Positions 51,253 to 61,139 are shown, numbered from the stretch's first letter. The stretch: 64,000 nucleotides of DNA from Brevundimonas bullata (GCF_014207965.1 NZ_JACHLM010000006.1:62001-126000), one strand, 5' to 3'. Numbers and translations are program-made. The notes: generated from the sequence alone by a model not told the origin.

Positions 51253-52992
51253 TCAGCGCAGCTCGCGCCGCAGCACCTTGCCCACCGCCGTCTTGGGCAG
51301 GGGCTCCGACCGAAACTCCACCAGACGCGGCACCTTGTAGGCCGTCAGCTGCCCCCGGCAGTGGGCGATCAGCATGTCCGCCGTCAGCTCGGGCGAACGC
51401 GGCACGACGACGATCTTGATCCGCTCGCCCTGCACCGGGTCCGGCACCCCGACGGCGGCGACCTCCTCGACCAGGGGATGAGACGCCACGACGTCCTCGA
51501 TCTCGCCCGGATAGACGTTGAAGCCCGAGACCAGGATCATGTCCTTGATCCGGTCCACCAGCCGTACCCGGCCATTGGCCTGCATCACGCCGACGTCGCC
51601 AGTGGCCAGCCAGCCGTCCGCCGAAATAGCCTTGGCCGTCTCGTCCGGCCTCTGCCAGTAGCCCAGCATGACCTGCGGCCCGCGCACGCACAGCTCGCCC
51701 GGCTCGTCGATCCCGGCCCAGCTGCCATCGTCACGCCGCATCCGCACCTCGGTAGAGGGCACCGGCAAGCCGACCGTGCCGTCAAAGCCCATGGTCTCGG
51801 GATGGGCCAGATCGACCCGCCCGATGCAGACCACCGGCGAGGTCTCGGTCAGGCCGTAGCCGTCCACCAGAGGCGCGCCCGTCACCGCCTCCCACTCCTC
51901 GGCCACCACCTTCTGCGTCGCCATGCCGCCGGCGATGGTCAGCTTCAGGTCCGAGAAGTCGCGATTGCGGAAAGCCTCGGTCTTCAACAGGCTGGAAAAC
52001 AGGGTGTTCAGCCCCGTCATGCCGACGAAGCGCTCCTTCCTCAGGATCCATTCCACCCGTTTTGAATCGCGCGGATTGGCGATCAGGATGTTCCGTCCCC
52101 CCGCCCCGGTGAACATCATCAGGTTCGCCGTCAGGGAGAAGATATGATAGAGCGGCAGCATGGTGACGTTGCCGACTGCCTCGCCCTGATCGATCTGATC
52201 CAACACCCAGGCGCGGCCCTGCAGCGTATTGGCCAGGATGTTGCGGTGGGTCAGCATGGCCCCCTTGGCCACCCCCGACGTGCCCCCGGTATATTGCAGG
52301 AAGGCGATGTCTTCCGGCTGGGTTTCAACCGGCTTCAACGTCAGCCGTCGCGCCCGCCGCATCAGGGCCTTCCAGCCCTGCGCGTCGGGCAGACGATAGG
52401 GCGGAACCAGCTTCTGCACATGGCGCATCATGGCGCTGACGGCGACGCCCTTCAGGCCTAGCATCATGTCGCCCATCGCCGTGACGATGATGTGACGGAC
52501 CTGGGTCCCCTCGCGCGCCTGCTCCAGCGTCTTGGCGAACATGTCCATGACCACGATGGCCACCGCGCCGCTGTCCTTCAGCTGGTGATGCAGTTCGCGC
52601 GGCGTGTAGAGCGGGTTGACGTTGACCACCACGGCCCCGGCGAACAGCACCCCGAACAGGGCCGTCGGATACTGCAGACAGTTGGGCATCATCAGCGCCA
52701 CCCGGTCGCCGGGCTGGACCCCGACCGATTGCAGCCAGGCGCCGAAGGCCTTGGCCGCGCTCAGCACATGGCCATAGGTCAGGGCCGTGCCCAGGCTGAC
52801 ATAGCCGGGGCGCTCGGCGAAGCGGCGCGAGTCCGCCTCGAACATCTGCGGCACCGAGGTCCAGCGCGCCAGCTCGTCCTCGATGCAGGCCGGCACCCCG
52901 GCGCGATAGTGAGCGGTCCAGAACCGCTCGGCCCACAGCCGGTCCGCCTCGGCGGCGGCGGCGGCGGCGCTTTCGACAGCCAGATCGCTCAT
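51253..52992 (-). CDS. fadD: Long-chain fatty acyl-CoA ligase
   Basis: 579 aa. AMP-binding motifs: YTGGTSGVAKGAMLTHRNIL, DGYGLTETSPV, GELCVRGPQVMLGYW, TGDVG, and the C-terminal GFNVYPGEIEDVVASHPLV with the catalytic Lys in LPKTAVGKVLRRELR. It activates fatty acids to CoA esters for beta-oxidation. It is the last gene of the operon and overlaps the thiolase gene by 4 nt. It converges on the BASS gene, with 3 bp between the stops. Confidence 0.92.
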   Translation of the reverse strand: MSDLAVESAAAAAAEADRLWAERFWTAHYRAGVPACIEDELARWTSVPQMFEADSRRFAERPGYVSLGTALTYGHVLSAAKAFGAWLQSVGVQPGDRVALMMPNCLQYPTALFGVLFAGAVVVNVNPLYTPRELHHQLKDSGAVAIVVMDMFAKTLEQAREGTQVRHIIVTAMGDMMLGLKGVAVSAMMRHVQKLVPPYRLPDAQGWKALMRRARRLTLKPVETQPEDIAFLQYTGGTSGVAKGAMLTHRNILANTLQGRAWVLDQIDQGEAVGNVTMLPLYHIFSLTANLMMFTGAGGRNILIANPRDSKRVEWILRKERFVGMTGLNTLFSSLLKTEAFRNRDFSDLKLTIAGGMATQKVVAEEWEAVTGAPLVDGYGLTETSPVVCIGRVDLAHPETMGFDGTVGLPVPSTEVRMRRDDGSWAGIDEPGELCVRGPQVMLGYWQRPDETAKAISADGWLATGDVGVMQANGRVRLVDRIKDMILVSGFNVYPGEIEDVVASHPLVEEVAAVGVPDPVQGERIKIVVVPRSPELTADMLIAHCRGQLTAYKVPRLVEFRSEPLPKTAVGKVLRRELR

Positions 52993-54275
52993 TTCTCCAC
53001 CACCGCCACCACGCCCTGACCGCCTGCCGCGCAGATCGAGATCAGGCCGCGTCCGCCCCCGCGCCGGTCGATCATGGTCGCCAGATTGGCCAGGATGCGC
53101 CCCCCCGTCGCCGCGAAGGGATGCCCCGCCGCCAGCGAGCCGCCGTTGACGTTCAGCTTGCTCATGTCGATGGCCCCCGGCGCCCGCTCCAGCCCCAGAC
53201 GGGTCCTGGCGTAGTCGTCATCCTGCCACGCCTTCAGGGTGCACAAAACCTGAGCCGCAAAGGCTTCGTGGATTTCGTAGAGGTCGAATTCCTGCAGCGT
53301 CAGGCCGAGCCTGGCCAGCATCCGCGGCACGGCGTAGGCGGGCGCCATCAGCAGCCCCTCGTCGCCCTTCACAAAGTCCACCGCCGCCGTCTCGCCGGTG
53401 CGCAAGTAAGCCAGAACCGGCAGGCCGCGCGACCTGGCCCAGTCCTCGCTGGCCAGCAGCACGGTCGAGGCCCCGTCGGTCAGCGGCGTCGAGTTGGCCG
53501 CGGTCAGCGTGCCGTTGGCGCGGTCGAACACCGGCTTCATCGTCGCCAGCCTGGCCGGGTCAATGTCCGGCCTCAGGTTGTTGTCGCGCTTCAGCCCCCG
53601 GAAGGGCGTGACCAGGTCGTCAAACAACCCAGCATCCCAGGCGGCGGCGGCGTTGCGGTGGCTGGCCACGGCTAGGGCGTCCTGATCCTCGCGCGGGATG
53701 GCCCAGCGCTTGGCCATCTGCTCGCAGCTCTCGCCCATCGACAGGCCGGTGCGCGGCTCGGCGTTGCGCGGCGGCTCGGGCCTGAACGGCGCGCTCAGAC
53801 CGGCCCCCAGCAGGGCCTTGATGCGCCCGCCTGTGGTCTTCTCGCGGTTGGCGGCAAGCAGGGCCTTGCGGAACTTCTCATTGAGCCCGATCGGTGCGTC
53901 CGAGGTGGTGTCCACCCCGCCGGCGATCCCGACCTCGATCTGACCCAGGGCGATCTTGTTGGCCACCAGAATGGCCGCCTCCAGCCCGGTGCCGCAGGCC
54001 TGGCTCACGTCATAGGTCGGGGTGTCGTGGCCGATGGTGGTATCCAGCAGGCTCTCGCGCGTCAGGGCGATGTCGCGCGAGAGCTTCAGCACCGCCCCCG
54101 CCGCCACCTCGCCCAGCCGCAGGCCGTGCAGGTTGTAGCGATCGGCCAGACCTTGCAGCGCCGCCGTCAGCATCTCCTGATTGGAGGCCTCGGCATAGGC
54201 GGTGTTCGACCGCGCAAAAGGAATGCGATTGCCGCCCAGAATGGCGACCCGGCGCGGGGCGGAAGCGGTCAGCAT
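52989..54275 (-). CDS. fadI: Acetyl-CoA acyltransferase (thiolase, FadI/FadA2-like)
   Basis: 428 aa. The nucleophile Cys is in SQACGTGLEAAI, the His in GHPFAATGGRI and the second Cys in ICAAGGQGVV. It splits 3-ketoacyl-CoA with CoA to release acetyl-CoA. Length and N-terminus (RRVAILGGNRIPFARSNTAY) fit the FadI/FadA2 branch. It overlaps the MaoC gene by 7 nt. Confidence 0.9.
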   Translation of the reverse strand: MLTASAPRRVAILGGNRIPFARSNTAYAEASNQEMLTAALQGLADRYNLHGLRLGEVAAGAVLKLSRDIALTRESLLDTTIGHDTPTYDVSQACGTGLEAAILVANKIALGQIEVGIAGGVDTTSDAPIGLNEKFRKALLAANREKTTGGRIKALLGAGLSAPFRPEPPRNAEPRTGLSMGESCEQMAKRWAIPREDQDALAVASHRNAAAAWDAGLFDDLVTPFRGLKRDNNLRPDIDPARLATMKPVFDRANGTLTAANSTPLTDGASTVLLASEDWARSRGLPVLAYLRTGETAAVDFVKGDEGLLMAPAYAVPRMLARLGLTLQEFDLYEIHEAFAAQVLCTLKAWQDDDYARTRLGLERAPGAIDMSKLNVNGGSLAAGHPFAATGGRILANLATMIDRRGGGRGLISICAAGGQGVVAVVEK

Positions 54276-55150
54276 GCAACACTATCCTCAGGCGAAAGGG
54301 TCAACCGACCCCGCAGATGGGCGCGCGCGCCGGTGGCGTCGCGGACGTCGAAATCACGGATGTCGCCAGAAGGGCCCACATAGAGACCGACCTGTCCCGG
54401 CAGGAAGAGCGGGGCGCGGAAAGCGACCTCGACCTCGGCGGCGTCCAGCGGCGCCTGTGGCGACAGGGCGGCGACGGCCCGCGCCTTGGTCCACATCCCA
54501 TGCGCAATGGCCCGGCGAAAGCCGAACAGCCGCGCCCCCAGGGCCGAGGTGTGGATCGGATTGGCGTCGCCCGAAACCCGGGCGTAGCGACGGCCCAGAT
54601 CGGCCGGAAGGGTCCAGGTCTCGACCAGCCGGTCGGCGTCCTTGCCGGTCAACAGCGGCGCCGGATCGCCCCGTCCCGGACGGCCGAGACGCAAGTAGAC
54701 GCTGAGCCCCTCCAACACCGTCGCGCCGTCGCGCGTCGCCGTGGTTTCCAGCGTAAAGGCCTGCCCCTTGTCGTGGCTCAGAAACCGTCCCGGCTGCGCC
54801 GTCAGCGTCAGCCGGTCGCCGATGCTCAGCCGCGCCTGCTGGCGGATACGGTTGTGCAGATGCACCAGCCCCATGGCCGGATAGGGAAAGTCCGCCCCCA
54901 GCATCAGACGCATCTGCAGCGGAAAGGCCAGAATATGCGGCCATGTGATCGGCACGCCCTGCTCGGGCGCAAACCCGCACAGCCGGGCATAGGCGCCGAC
55001 GGCCTCGGCCTCCAGAACGACCTCGCGCTGCAGCGCGCGCGGCGGCAGCACCGCCTCGCCGCCTTTGGCCCGCAGCATCCCCCGCAAGGCTCCGCCGACA
55101 ACGGCGGCGCCCGATAGCGGCGCGTCGAACCGCTCAATCACCGCCGTCAT
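54269..55150 (-). CDS. MaoC-type enoyl-CoA hydratase (HtdX-like)
   Basis: 293 aa from the ATG at 55150, which overlaps the previous stop by 4 nt. A double hot-dog protein: the degenerate first half is followed by the hydratase-2 motif YARVSGDANPIHTS with catalytic Asp and His and the AIAHGMWTKARAV helix. It hydrates 2-enoyl-CoA with R stereochemistry, which fits a FabG-type partner. This matches HtdX beside FabG4 in mycobacteria. Confidence 0.88.
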   Translation of the reverse strand: MTAVIERFDAPLSGAAVVGGALRGMLRAKGGEAVLPPRALQREVVLEAEAVGAYARLCGFAPEQGVPITWPHILAFPLQMRLMLGADFPYPAMGLVHLHNRIRQQARLSIGDRLTLTAQPGRFLSHDKGQAFTLETTATRDGATVLEGLSVYLRLGRPGRGDPAPLLTGKDADRLVETWTLPADLGRRYARVSGDANPIHTSALGARLFGFRRAIAHGMWTKARAVAALSPQAPLDAAEVEVAFRAPLFLPGQVGLYVGPSGDIRDFDVRDATGARAHLRGRLTLSPEDSVAC

Positions 55151-56487
55151 GCGCCCAGCAGGCTCTGGCCGCAGACGCGCACCACCTGTCCGTTGACGCC
55201 GCCCGAGGCCGGATCGGCCAGCCAGGCGATGGTCTCGGCCACATCCACCGGATGGCCCCCCTGCCCCATGCTGTTCATCCGCCGCCCGGCCTCGCGGATG
55301 GCGAAGGGAATGGCGGCGGTCATCTGCGTCTCGATGAAGCCGGGGGCCACGGCGTTGATGGTGATCCCCTGCCCCGCCAACTGCGGGGCCAGCCGCCGCA
55401 CCGCCCCGATCCAGGCGGCTTTCGACAGGGCATAGTTGCTCTGGCCCATATTGCCGCCGATGCCGCTCAGCGAGGACACGGCGATAATCCGCCCGTTGGG
55501 GCGCATCCCCCCGCCCTCGACCAGCGCGCGGGTGATGGCCAGGGGCGCCGACAGGTTGACCGCCATGACGCTGTCCCACTCGCGCGGCTCCATCCGGGCC
55601 AGGGTGCGGTCGCGGGTGATGCCCGCATTGTGGATCACCACGTCATAGCCGCCGCGCGCGCGGGCATCGGCCAGCAGGGTTTCCGCAGCGTCAGGCGCCG
55701 TGATATCCAGCGCCAGGGTCTCGACGCCCAACTCGGCCTTCAGGGTCGACAGACCTTCCGCCGCCCCGGCCACGTCCAGAGCCACAACCTGCGCCCCCTC
55801 GACGACGAACAGGCGGGCGATGGCCTTGCCGATGCCGCGCGAGGCGCCGGTGACCAGCACGCGCCGCCCTTTATGACCCGCACCCGCCTCACCCGTCGCG
55901 ACCGGCGTCACGACCCGGATCGGCTGGCCCGAGACATAGGCCGAGCGCGGCGACAGCAGGAAGGCCAGCGTGCTGCCGGCGGCGTCCTCCGCCCCCGGCG
56001 CGACATAGAGCAGGTGGACGGCGATACTGCGCCGCGCCTCCTTGGCCAGAGAGCGGACGAAGCCTTCCAGCCCGCGCTGGATCGCCTCGCCCTCGGCGTC
56101 GGCCATCAGTTCAGGCGGCGTGCCGATCACCACGATGCGGCCATGCTCGGCCACCGAGCGGATGGCCTGATGGAAGAAGCGATAGAGGCTCTGAGCCGAG
56201 GCGGCGTCAGCGCAGTTAGAGGCGTCGAACACCAGCCCGCCATAGCGCACGTCCGGCGACCACTCGGCGTGGGTCTTCTGCCCCGACGCCCCGGCCAGAC
56301 GCCCCAGGGTCGCGGCCAGACGCCCGTTCCCGTCTTCGTTGGGGGCAGGCCCCAGCAACAGAGGCCCGACCAGGCCCGTCCCCGCCTCGGCGCGACGACG
56401 CAGGGGGGCGGGACGCGGCAGGCCCAGGGCCCCCGTCAGCCAGCCGCCGACGCCGGAGTTGGCGAAGTCCAGATACCGGTCGCTCAT
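55147..56487 (-). CDS. High-molecular-weight 3-oxoacyl-CoA/ACP reductase (FabG4-like SDR)
   Basis: 446 aa. An N-terminal degenerate Rossmann domain of about 200 residues is followed by a complete SDR domain: VLVTGASRGIGKAIARLFV, VIHNAGITRDRTLARM, SSLSGIGGNMGQSNYALSKA (catalytic Ser, Tyr, Lys) and a C-terminal NGQVVRVCGQSLLGA. The two-domain layout is that of mycobacterial FabG4. It converts 3-hydroxyacyl-CoA and 3-oxoacyl-CoA. The start overlaps the fadE stop by one base. Confidence 0.9.
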   Translation of the reverse strand: MSDRYLDFANSGVGGWLTGALGLPRPAPLRRRAEAGTGLVGPLLLGPAPNEDGNGRLAATLGRLAGASGQKTHAEWSPDVRYGGLVFDASNCADAASAQSLYRFFHQAIRSVAEHGRIVVIGTPPELMADAEGEAIQRGLEGFVRSLAKEARRSIAVHLLYVAPGAEDAAGSTLAFLLSPRSAYVSGQPIRVVTPVATGEAGAGHKGRRVLVTGASRGIGKAIARLFVVEGAQVVALDVAGAAEGLSTLKAELGVETLALDITAPDAAETLLADARARGGYDVVIHNAGITRDRTLARMEPREWDSVMAVNLSAPLAITRALVEGGGMRPNGRIIAVSSLSGIGGNMGQSNYALSKAAWIGAVRRLAPQLAGQGITINAVAPGFIETQMTAAIPFAIREAGRRMNSMGQGGHPVDVAETIAWLADPASGGVNGQVVRVCGQSLLGA

Positions 56488-58982
56488 CAGGCCGCCTTCT
56501 TCGTCGTCTTGCGGGGTGCGATTTCCGCCGCTTGTCGCCGGTCCAGCCCAGCGGCGATGTCGAAGTCGGCGGGGAAGTCGTCCACCTGGATCGCCTGATC
56601 GGCATAGGTCGCGAAGCGGGCGATCACCGCGCGCTCAGCAGCATCAATCAGCCCTAGCTCTTCGGCCTTGGCGGCCCAGTCGTTGAGCAGGGTCAGGTTC
56701 TGCGGCGCACGAGCGATGCGGCCCGCACGGATGGCGTCCTTCAGTCGACGCTCGATGGCCTCGACCTGAGGATAGAGGTCAAAGGCGACGATGGTGGCGG
56801 CAATGGGATCAACCTCGATCCGCGCCGACCAGGACCCAGCGGTCAGGCGGTCGCGCGCCGGGCCGTGCATCTGGATCAGACCGGCGACGGCGGCGGCGCA
56901 GGCGTCGTTCGGCTGGGGCGTCCTCAAACCAAACGGCGCCCCGACCAGTTTCAGGAACAGGGCCGCGCCCCGGTTCGGGTGGTTGGCCAGAAGATCGCGC
57001 CACGCCGTCCCGGCTCGCGCCAGTGCGTCCTGCGCCGCCCAGTGGACGAAGGGCAGATCCTCAGCGGGACGGCCCTCGTCCTCGAACCGCTTCAGCACGC
57101 TGGACAGGATGAAGAGCTGGGACAGGATGTCGCCCATCCGCCCGGTCATGGCGCCCTTGCGCTTCAGCGCACCGCCGACGGTGGCCATCGATAGGTCCGA
57201 GGCCAGGGCCAGCAGGGTCGAGAGCCGCGTCGCCGCGCGGTAGTAGCGCCTCAACTGCGGGGCCGCCCCACCTGGCGCCGCGATCAGCAGACCGCCCGTC
57301 AGGCTGAAGGTCAGCGCCCGCGCCATATTACGGAACAGGAAGCCGACATAGCCGAACAGGGCCGCGTCGAACGGCTTGACCTCGCTCGCCCCCGCGGTCC
57401 GCATCAGGGTCAGGACATAGGGATGGCAACGGATGGCGCCCTGACCATAGATGATCAGGGTGCGGGTCATGATGTTGGCGCCCTCGACGGTGATGGCGAC
57501 CGGAATCTGCTGATAGGCGCGGGCCAGGAAGTTGCCCGGCCCCATGCAGACGCCCTTGCCGCCGACCACGTCCATGCCGTCATTGATGATGAGGCGGGCG
57601 CGCTCGGTGACGTGATACTTGGCGATGGCCGAAACGACCGAGGGCTTCTCGCCCTGATCCAGCGCCGCCGCCGCCAGACGCCGCACCGCGTCCGTGGCGT
57701 AGAGATGCCCGGCCATGCGGGCCAAGGCCTCCTGCACGCCCTCGAAGGCGCCGATGGGCTGGTTGAACTGACGACGGATGGCCACATAGGCCCCGACCAT
57801 GCCCACGGCCAGCTTGGACATGCCGACATTGGACGATGGCAAGGAGATGGCCCGGCCCGCGGCCAGACATTCCATCAGCATCCGCCAGCCGTTCCCGACC
57901 TGCTCGCGCCCGCCGATGACCATGTCCATCGGCACAAAGACGCCGTCGCCCGTGGTCGGACCGTTCTGGAAGACCGCGTTCAGCGGCCAGTGGCGCCGTC
58001 CGATCTCGACCCCTGGATGCTCGCGCGGGATCAGGACGCAGGTGATGCCCGGCTCGGCCTCAGTCCCCAGCAGGCCGTCGGGGTCCATGGCGCGAAACGC
58101 TAGGCCCAGCACCGTCGCGACCGGGGCCAGGGTGATGTAGCGCTTGCGCCAACTGATGCGGAAACCCAGGGTCTCCACGCCGTTCCACATCGCCTTGCAG
58201 ACCACGCCCGTATCGGTGATCGAGGCGGCGTCGGATCCGGCATAGGGGTTGGTCAGGGCGAAGCAGGGGATTTCCTCGCCGCGCGCCAGACGCGGCAGAT
58301 AGTGGTTCTTCTGGTCTTCCGTGCCGTAGTGCAGCAGCAGCTCCGCCGGACCGAGCGAGTTGGGCACCATGACCGAGACCGCCGCCACCGAGCAGCGCGT
58401 CGACAGCTTCTGGATCACCTGGCTGTGGGCATAGGCGGAGAAGCCGAGACCGCCGTAGGCCTTGGGAATGATCATGCCCAGGAAGCCCTTATCCTTGGCG
58501 TAGGCCCAGGCCTCGGGCGACAGGTCCTGCCAGACCGAGGTGGTCTCCCAGTCGTTGGCCAGGTCGCACAGATGCTCGGCCTCTTGGTCGAGGAAGCTCT
58601 GTTCCTCGGGCGTCAGGACCGGCGCCGGGGTGGCCAGCAGCCGCTTCCAGTCCGGCTTGCCCGCGAACAGCTCGGCGTCCCACCAGACGCCGCCAGCCTC
58701 GACCGCCGCCTGTTCGGTCGGGCTCATCTTCGGCATGATCCGGCGGAAGCCCGCCATGGCCGGGCGCGACAGGATGGCGCGACGCAGGGGCGTGACGGTC
58801 AGCAGCAGGAGCACCGGCGCAGCGGCCGCCGCCATGATCGCCGCCGTCGTCGGCGCGATCAGCTCCGCCCCCCAGCCCGCCGCGATCCAGGCGGCGGCGG
58901 CGACGCTCCAGATCGCCATCCGCGCTTGAACCAGGGTCAGGATGAAGCCCCCCAGGGCCAGTGCGCCAATCCAGATCAGCAT
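56487..58982 (-). CDS. fadE: Acyl-CoA dehydrogenase, FadE type
   Basis: 831 aa from the ATG at 58982 (GGGGAAG upstream; a GTG at 59006 is the alternative). Two or three N-terminal membrane segments, then the dehydrogenase core (FALTNPYAGSDAASITD; GRAISLPSSNVGMSKLAVGM; MDVVGGKGVCMGPGNFLARA) and the long C-terminal DUF1974 extension as in E. coli FadE (814 aa). It oxidises acyl-CoA to enoyl-CoA at the membrane. Electrons would go to electron transfer flavoprotein and then ubiquinone. Confidence 0.92.
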   Translation of the reverse strand: MLIWIGALALGGFILTLVQARMAIWSVAAAAWIAAGWGAELIAPTTAAIMAAAAAPVLLLLTVTPLRRAILSRPAMAGFRRIMPKMSPTEQAAVEAGGVWWDAELFAGKPDWKRLLATPAPVLTPEEQSFLDQEAEHLCDLANDWETTSVWQDLSPEAWAYAKDKGFLGMIIPKAYGGLGFSAYAHSQVIQKLSTRCSVAAVSVMVPNSLGPAELLLHYGTEDQKNHYLPRLARGEEIPCFALTNPYAGSDAASITDTGVVCKAMWNGVETLGFRISWRKRYITLAPVATVLGLAFRAMDPDGLLGTEAEPGITCVLIPREHPGVEIGRRHWPLNAVFQNGPTTGDGVFVPMDMVIGGREQVGNGWRMLMECLAAGRAISLPSSNVGMSKLAVGMVGAYVAIRRQFNQPIGAFEGVQEALARMAGHLYATDAVRRLAAAALDQGEKPSVVSAIAKYHVTERARLIINDGMDVVGGKGVCMGPGNFLARAYQQIPVAITVEGANIMTRTLIIYGQGAIRCHPYVLTLMRTAGASEVKPFDAALFGYVGFLFRNMARALTFSLTGGLLIAAPGGAAPQLRRYYRAATRLSTLLALASDLSMATVGGALKRKGAMTGRMGDILSQLFILSSVLKRFEDEGRPAEDLPFVHWAAQDALARAGTAWRDLLANHPNRGAALFLKLVGAPFGLRTPQPNDACAAAVAGLIQMHGPARDRLTAGSWSARIEVDPIAATIVAFDLYPQVEAIERRLKDAIRAGRIARAPQNLTLLNDWAAKAEELGLIDAAERAVIARFATYADQAIQVDDFPADFDIAAGLDRRQAAEIAPRKTTKKAA

Positions 58983-59061
58983 GGTCGGTCTTCCCCTCGC
59001 CGACACGGTCCCCCCGTCGGCCTCTCGCGTTACAGTCGTCGGTCGTCAGCGGGCGGCGGAG

Positions 59062-59508
59062 TCAGCGCGCCCGCGTCCAGGTCTGGGTCCGGCACAGCAT
59101 CCGCGCGATGCAGCCCCGCACCGCCAGCCGGTCAGGATCGATCAGGGTCAGCGTCCCCGTCGCCGCCCCCTGACCGCTGTCCGGGTCGTAGAGCGGCCCA
59201 GCGGTCCAGACGCGCGGCCCGCCGGACGCGGCCCGCAGCACCGTCAACCCCTTGATCGGTCGGGTCCGCAGGGCTGGATCGCGATTACGCACATCGCGCT
59301 GATCCGGATTGGCGCGCAGGGCCGCCGCATCCACCACCCGGGCGCACAAATCAGCGCCGCAACGCTCGATGGCCACGACTCCGTTCTGGGCCGGCGTGCG
59401 CCACTTCCCCAACAGGGCGAGGTCGGATGACCCGCCGCCCTGCCCCATGACGGGCGCCACAGCGGCGATCGTCAACACGGTCGCCAGAACCAGGGTGGCG
59501 GACTTCAT
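59062..59508 (-). CDS. DUF2147 secreted protein
   Basis: 148 aa with a signal peptide ending VMGQG. The DUF2147 lipocalin-like domain is recognisable: LLGKWRTPAQNGVVAIERCG, LCARVV, GQGAATGTLTLIDPDRLAVRGCI, ARMLCRTQTWTR. Members are periplasmic and of unknown function. It overlaps the coq4 stop by 4 nt and precedes fadE by 79 bp. Confidence 0.85.
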   Translation of the reverse strand: MKSATLVLATVLTIAAVAPVMGQGGGSSDLALLGKWRTPAQNGVVAIERCGADLCARVVDAAALRANPDQRDVRNRDPALRTRPIKGLTVLRAASGGPRVWTAGPLYDPDSGQGAATGTLTLIDPDRLAVRGCIARMLCRTQTWTRAR

Positions 59509-60299
59509 CCCTTGCCGCCCTGATAGGCGTTGCGGACCGCAGGCGGCACGCGTTGATAGATGGTCGGCGTCGGGATCTTCAGGCGACGACGGGCGACGTC
59601 CAGCGGCTCGGCGAACAGGCGCTCATAGTCTTCGCCCGGCAGCCAGGCGGCGCGCCGCCCGTCGCGCCAGGCCTGAAAGACAGCCCGCGCGCACGGGTAT
59701 CCGGTGCGGGCGCGCATGAACTGCACTGCAATGCCCGAGGCGATCAGGCCGAAGCCGGCGCTGCGCGTCTGCGGCAGCGAAAACGCCACCAGACAGGCCT
59801 CGCCCAGGGCATCGGCCTGATAGCCGGTCAGGACGTGCCAGATGTCATGCACGTCGCGCATCCGGCGCGCGAACCAGGCGCGCGGGTGGGCCGCCTCGAT
59901 CTCGCTGTCGGCAATCTTGCGGCTCTCATCGGCCAGGCCATAGGCCGAGAAGTTCTGCGCGTCGATGAAGTCGCGATAGGCGGCGCCGACCGTTCCCGGC
60001 CCGAACTGAGCCAGCCAGGCCCGATCCTGCAATCGGTCCGCCAGCTCAAGCCGACGATAGGCCTGGGCGCCGCCTTCCGGCGTTTCCAGCAGACGACTGT
60101 ACCCCCAGTCGGGCGACCGCCCCGACAGGGCGTTCATGATTTCGAACACCTGTTCGGTGTCGTCCTTGTCCGCCACCAGGCGGCGCATGGCGCGCAGGGC
60201 GCGGATGGGCTGCACCCGATGGGCGGTCAGTTGAGACGGCTGGCGGACATCCGCTTCGCCGGTAAGGTCGAAAGTGGCGAGACTTGAGACAGCTTGCAC
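59505..60299 (-). CDS. coq4: Ubiquinone biosynthesis protein Coq4
   Basis: 264 aa. The Coq4 metal motif HDIWH-x11-E is complete (RDVHDIWHVLTGYQADALGE), with PRAWFARRM before it and AVFQAWRDGRRAAWLPGEDY after. Coq4 is required for ubiquinone synthesis and has been linked to oxidative decarboxylation at C1 of the ring. It is the first gene before DUF2147 and the fatty-acid operon, and is divergent from the TetR gene with only 47 bp between starts. Coupling ubiquinone supply to fatty acid oxidation is a reasonable reading. Confidence 0.9.
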   Translation of the reverse strand: MQAVSSLATFDLTGEADVRQPSQLTAHRVQPIRALRAMRRLVADKDDTEQVFEIMNALSGRSPDWGYSRLLETPEGGAQAYRRLELADRLQDRAWLAQFGPGTVGAAYRDFIDAQNFSAYGLADESRKIADSEIEAAHPRAWFARRMRDVHDIWHVLTGYQADALGEACLVAFSLPQTRSAGFGLIASGIAVQFMRARTGYPCARAVFQAWRDGRRAAWLPGEDYERLFAEPLDVARRRLKIPTPTIYQRVPPAVRNAYQGGKG

Positions 60300-60346
60300 T
60301 TGCGGGTTCCTTTGCGGAAGCCTAGAAGACAGAGCTATCTACATGA

Positions 60347-60973
60347 ATGTCATTTACACCCATGTCAATTGATCAGATCGAAAAACCGCGTCGTCGTCGC
60401 CGATCGCCTGACGAGGCGCGTCGCGAAGCCGTAGAGGCGGCCCGCGCCCTGCTTCTATCGGGCGGCCCCAATGCGGTGACCCTGTCGGCGGTCGCCGCGG
60501 ACATCGGCGTGACCCACGCCAATCTGATCCACCACTTCGGTTCAGCGGCGGGCCTGCAATCGGCGCTGATGGGATCCATGGTGGCCGATCTCAGTCGGGC
60601 CCTCGACACGGCGATCGCCCGACTGCGCACCGACGAGGGCGCACCGCTGGAACTGGTCAACGCGGTGTTCGACGCCTTCGCTGCGGGCGGCGCGGGTCGC
60701 CTGGCGGCCTGGATCGCCCTGTCCGGCGACCTGTCGCATCTGGAGCCCGTCCGCGCCGCCGTGCGCGACCTGGTCGAGGCCATCGCCGAAAAGATGGGCG
60801 ACGACGGCGCGGCGCGCGAGCGGATCGGCTCCGCTGTCCTGTTCATCGCCCTCAGCGCCTTTGGCGAAGCCCTGATCGGCCCGCCGCTGCACGACATGCT
60901 GGATCAGCCCGATGACGCCACGCGCACGGTGGTCGCCGGCCTCCTGCCCCGTTTCCTGGTGCGGAACGACTGA
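60347..60973 (+). CDS. TetR-family transcriptional regulator
   Basis: 208 aa (an ATG at 60362 is an alternative start). The N-terminal DNA-binding domain has ARALLLSGGPNAVTLSAVAA followed by DIGVTHANLIHHFGSAAGLQ; the ligand-binding core is all-helical. The 47-bp gap to coq4 contains an AATG-N-CATT dyad near 60346 that could be its operator. It likely represses itself and the coq4-fad operon until an acyl-CoA is present (inference). Confidence 0.88.
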   Translation: MSFTPMSIDQIEKPRRRRRSPDEARREAVEAARALLLSGGPNAVTLSAVAADIGVTHANLIHHFGSAAGLQSALMGSMVADLSRALDTAIARLRTDEGAPLELVNAVFDAFAAGGAGRLAAWIALSGDLSHLEPVRAAVRDLVEAIAEKMGDDGAARERIGSAVLFIALSAFGEALIGPPLHDMLDQPDDATRTVVAGLLPRFLVRND

Positions 60974-61117
60974 CTACCGGGCCGCGCCCCGCTCCAGGCC
61001 CGCCGGACAGCCGTGGAGACGGGAGCGGCCCTTACCTATCGCGTTCATATTTCATGGGTTTTCATCATTTTCGTCGGTGGTCGGCTTGCCGGGACTGGAT
61101 GAAAGCTGCTACGCGCC

Positions 61118-61139
61118 GAGCCCCTTCGCGGGCTCTTTC
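61118..61139 (+). terminator. Terminator of the TetR gene
   Basis: GAGCCC-CTTCGC-GGGCTC followed by TTTC on the plus strand, about 145 bp past the TetR stop. Confidence 0.55.
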
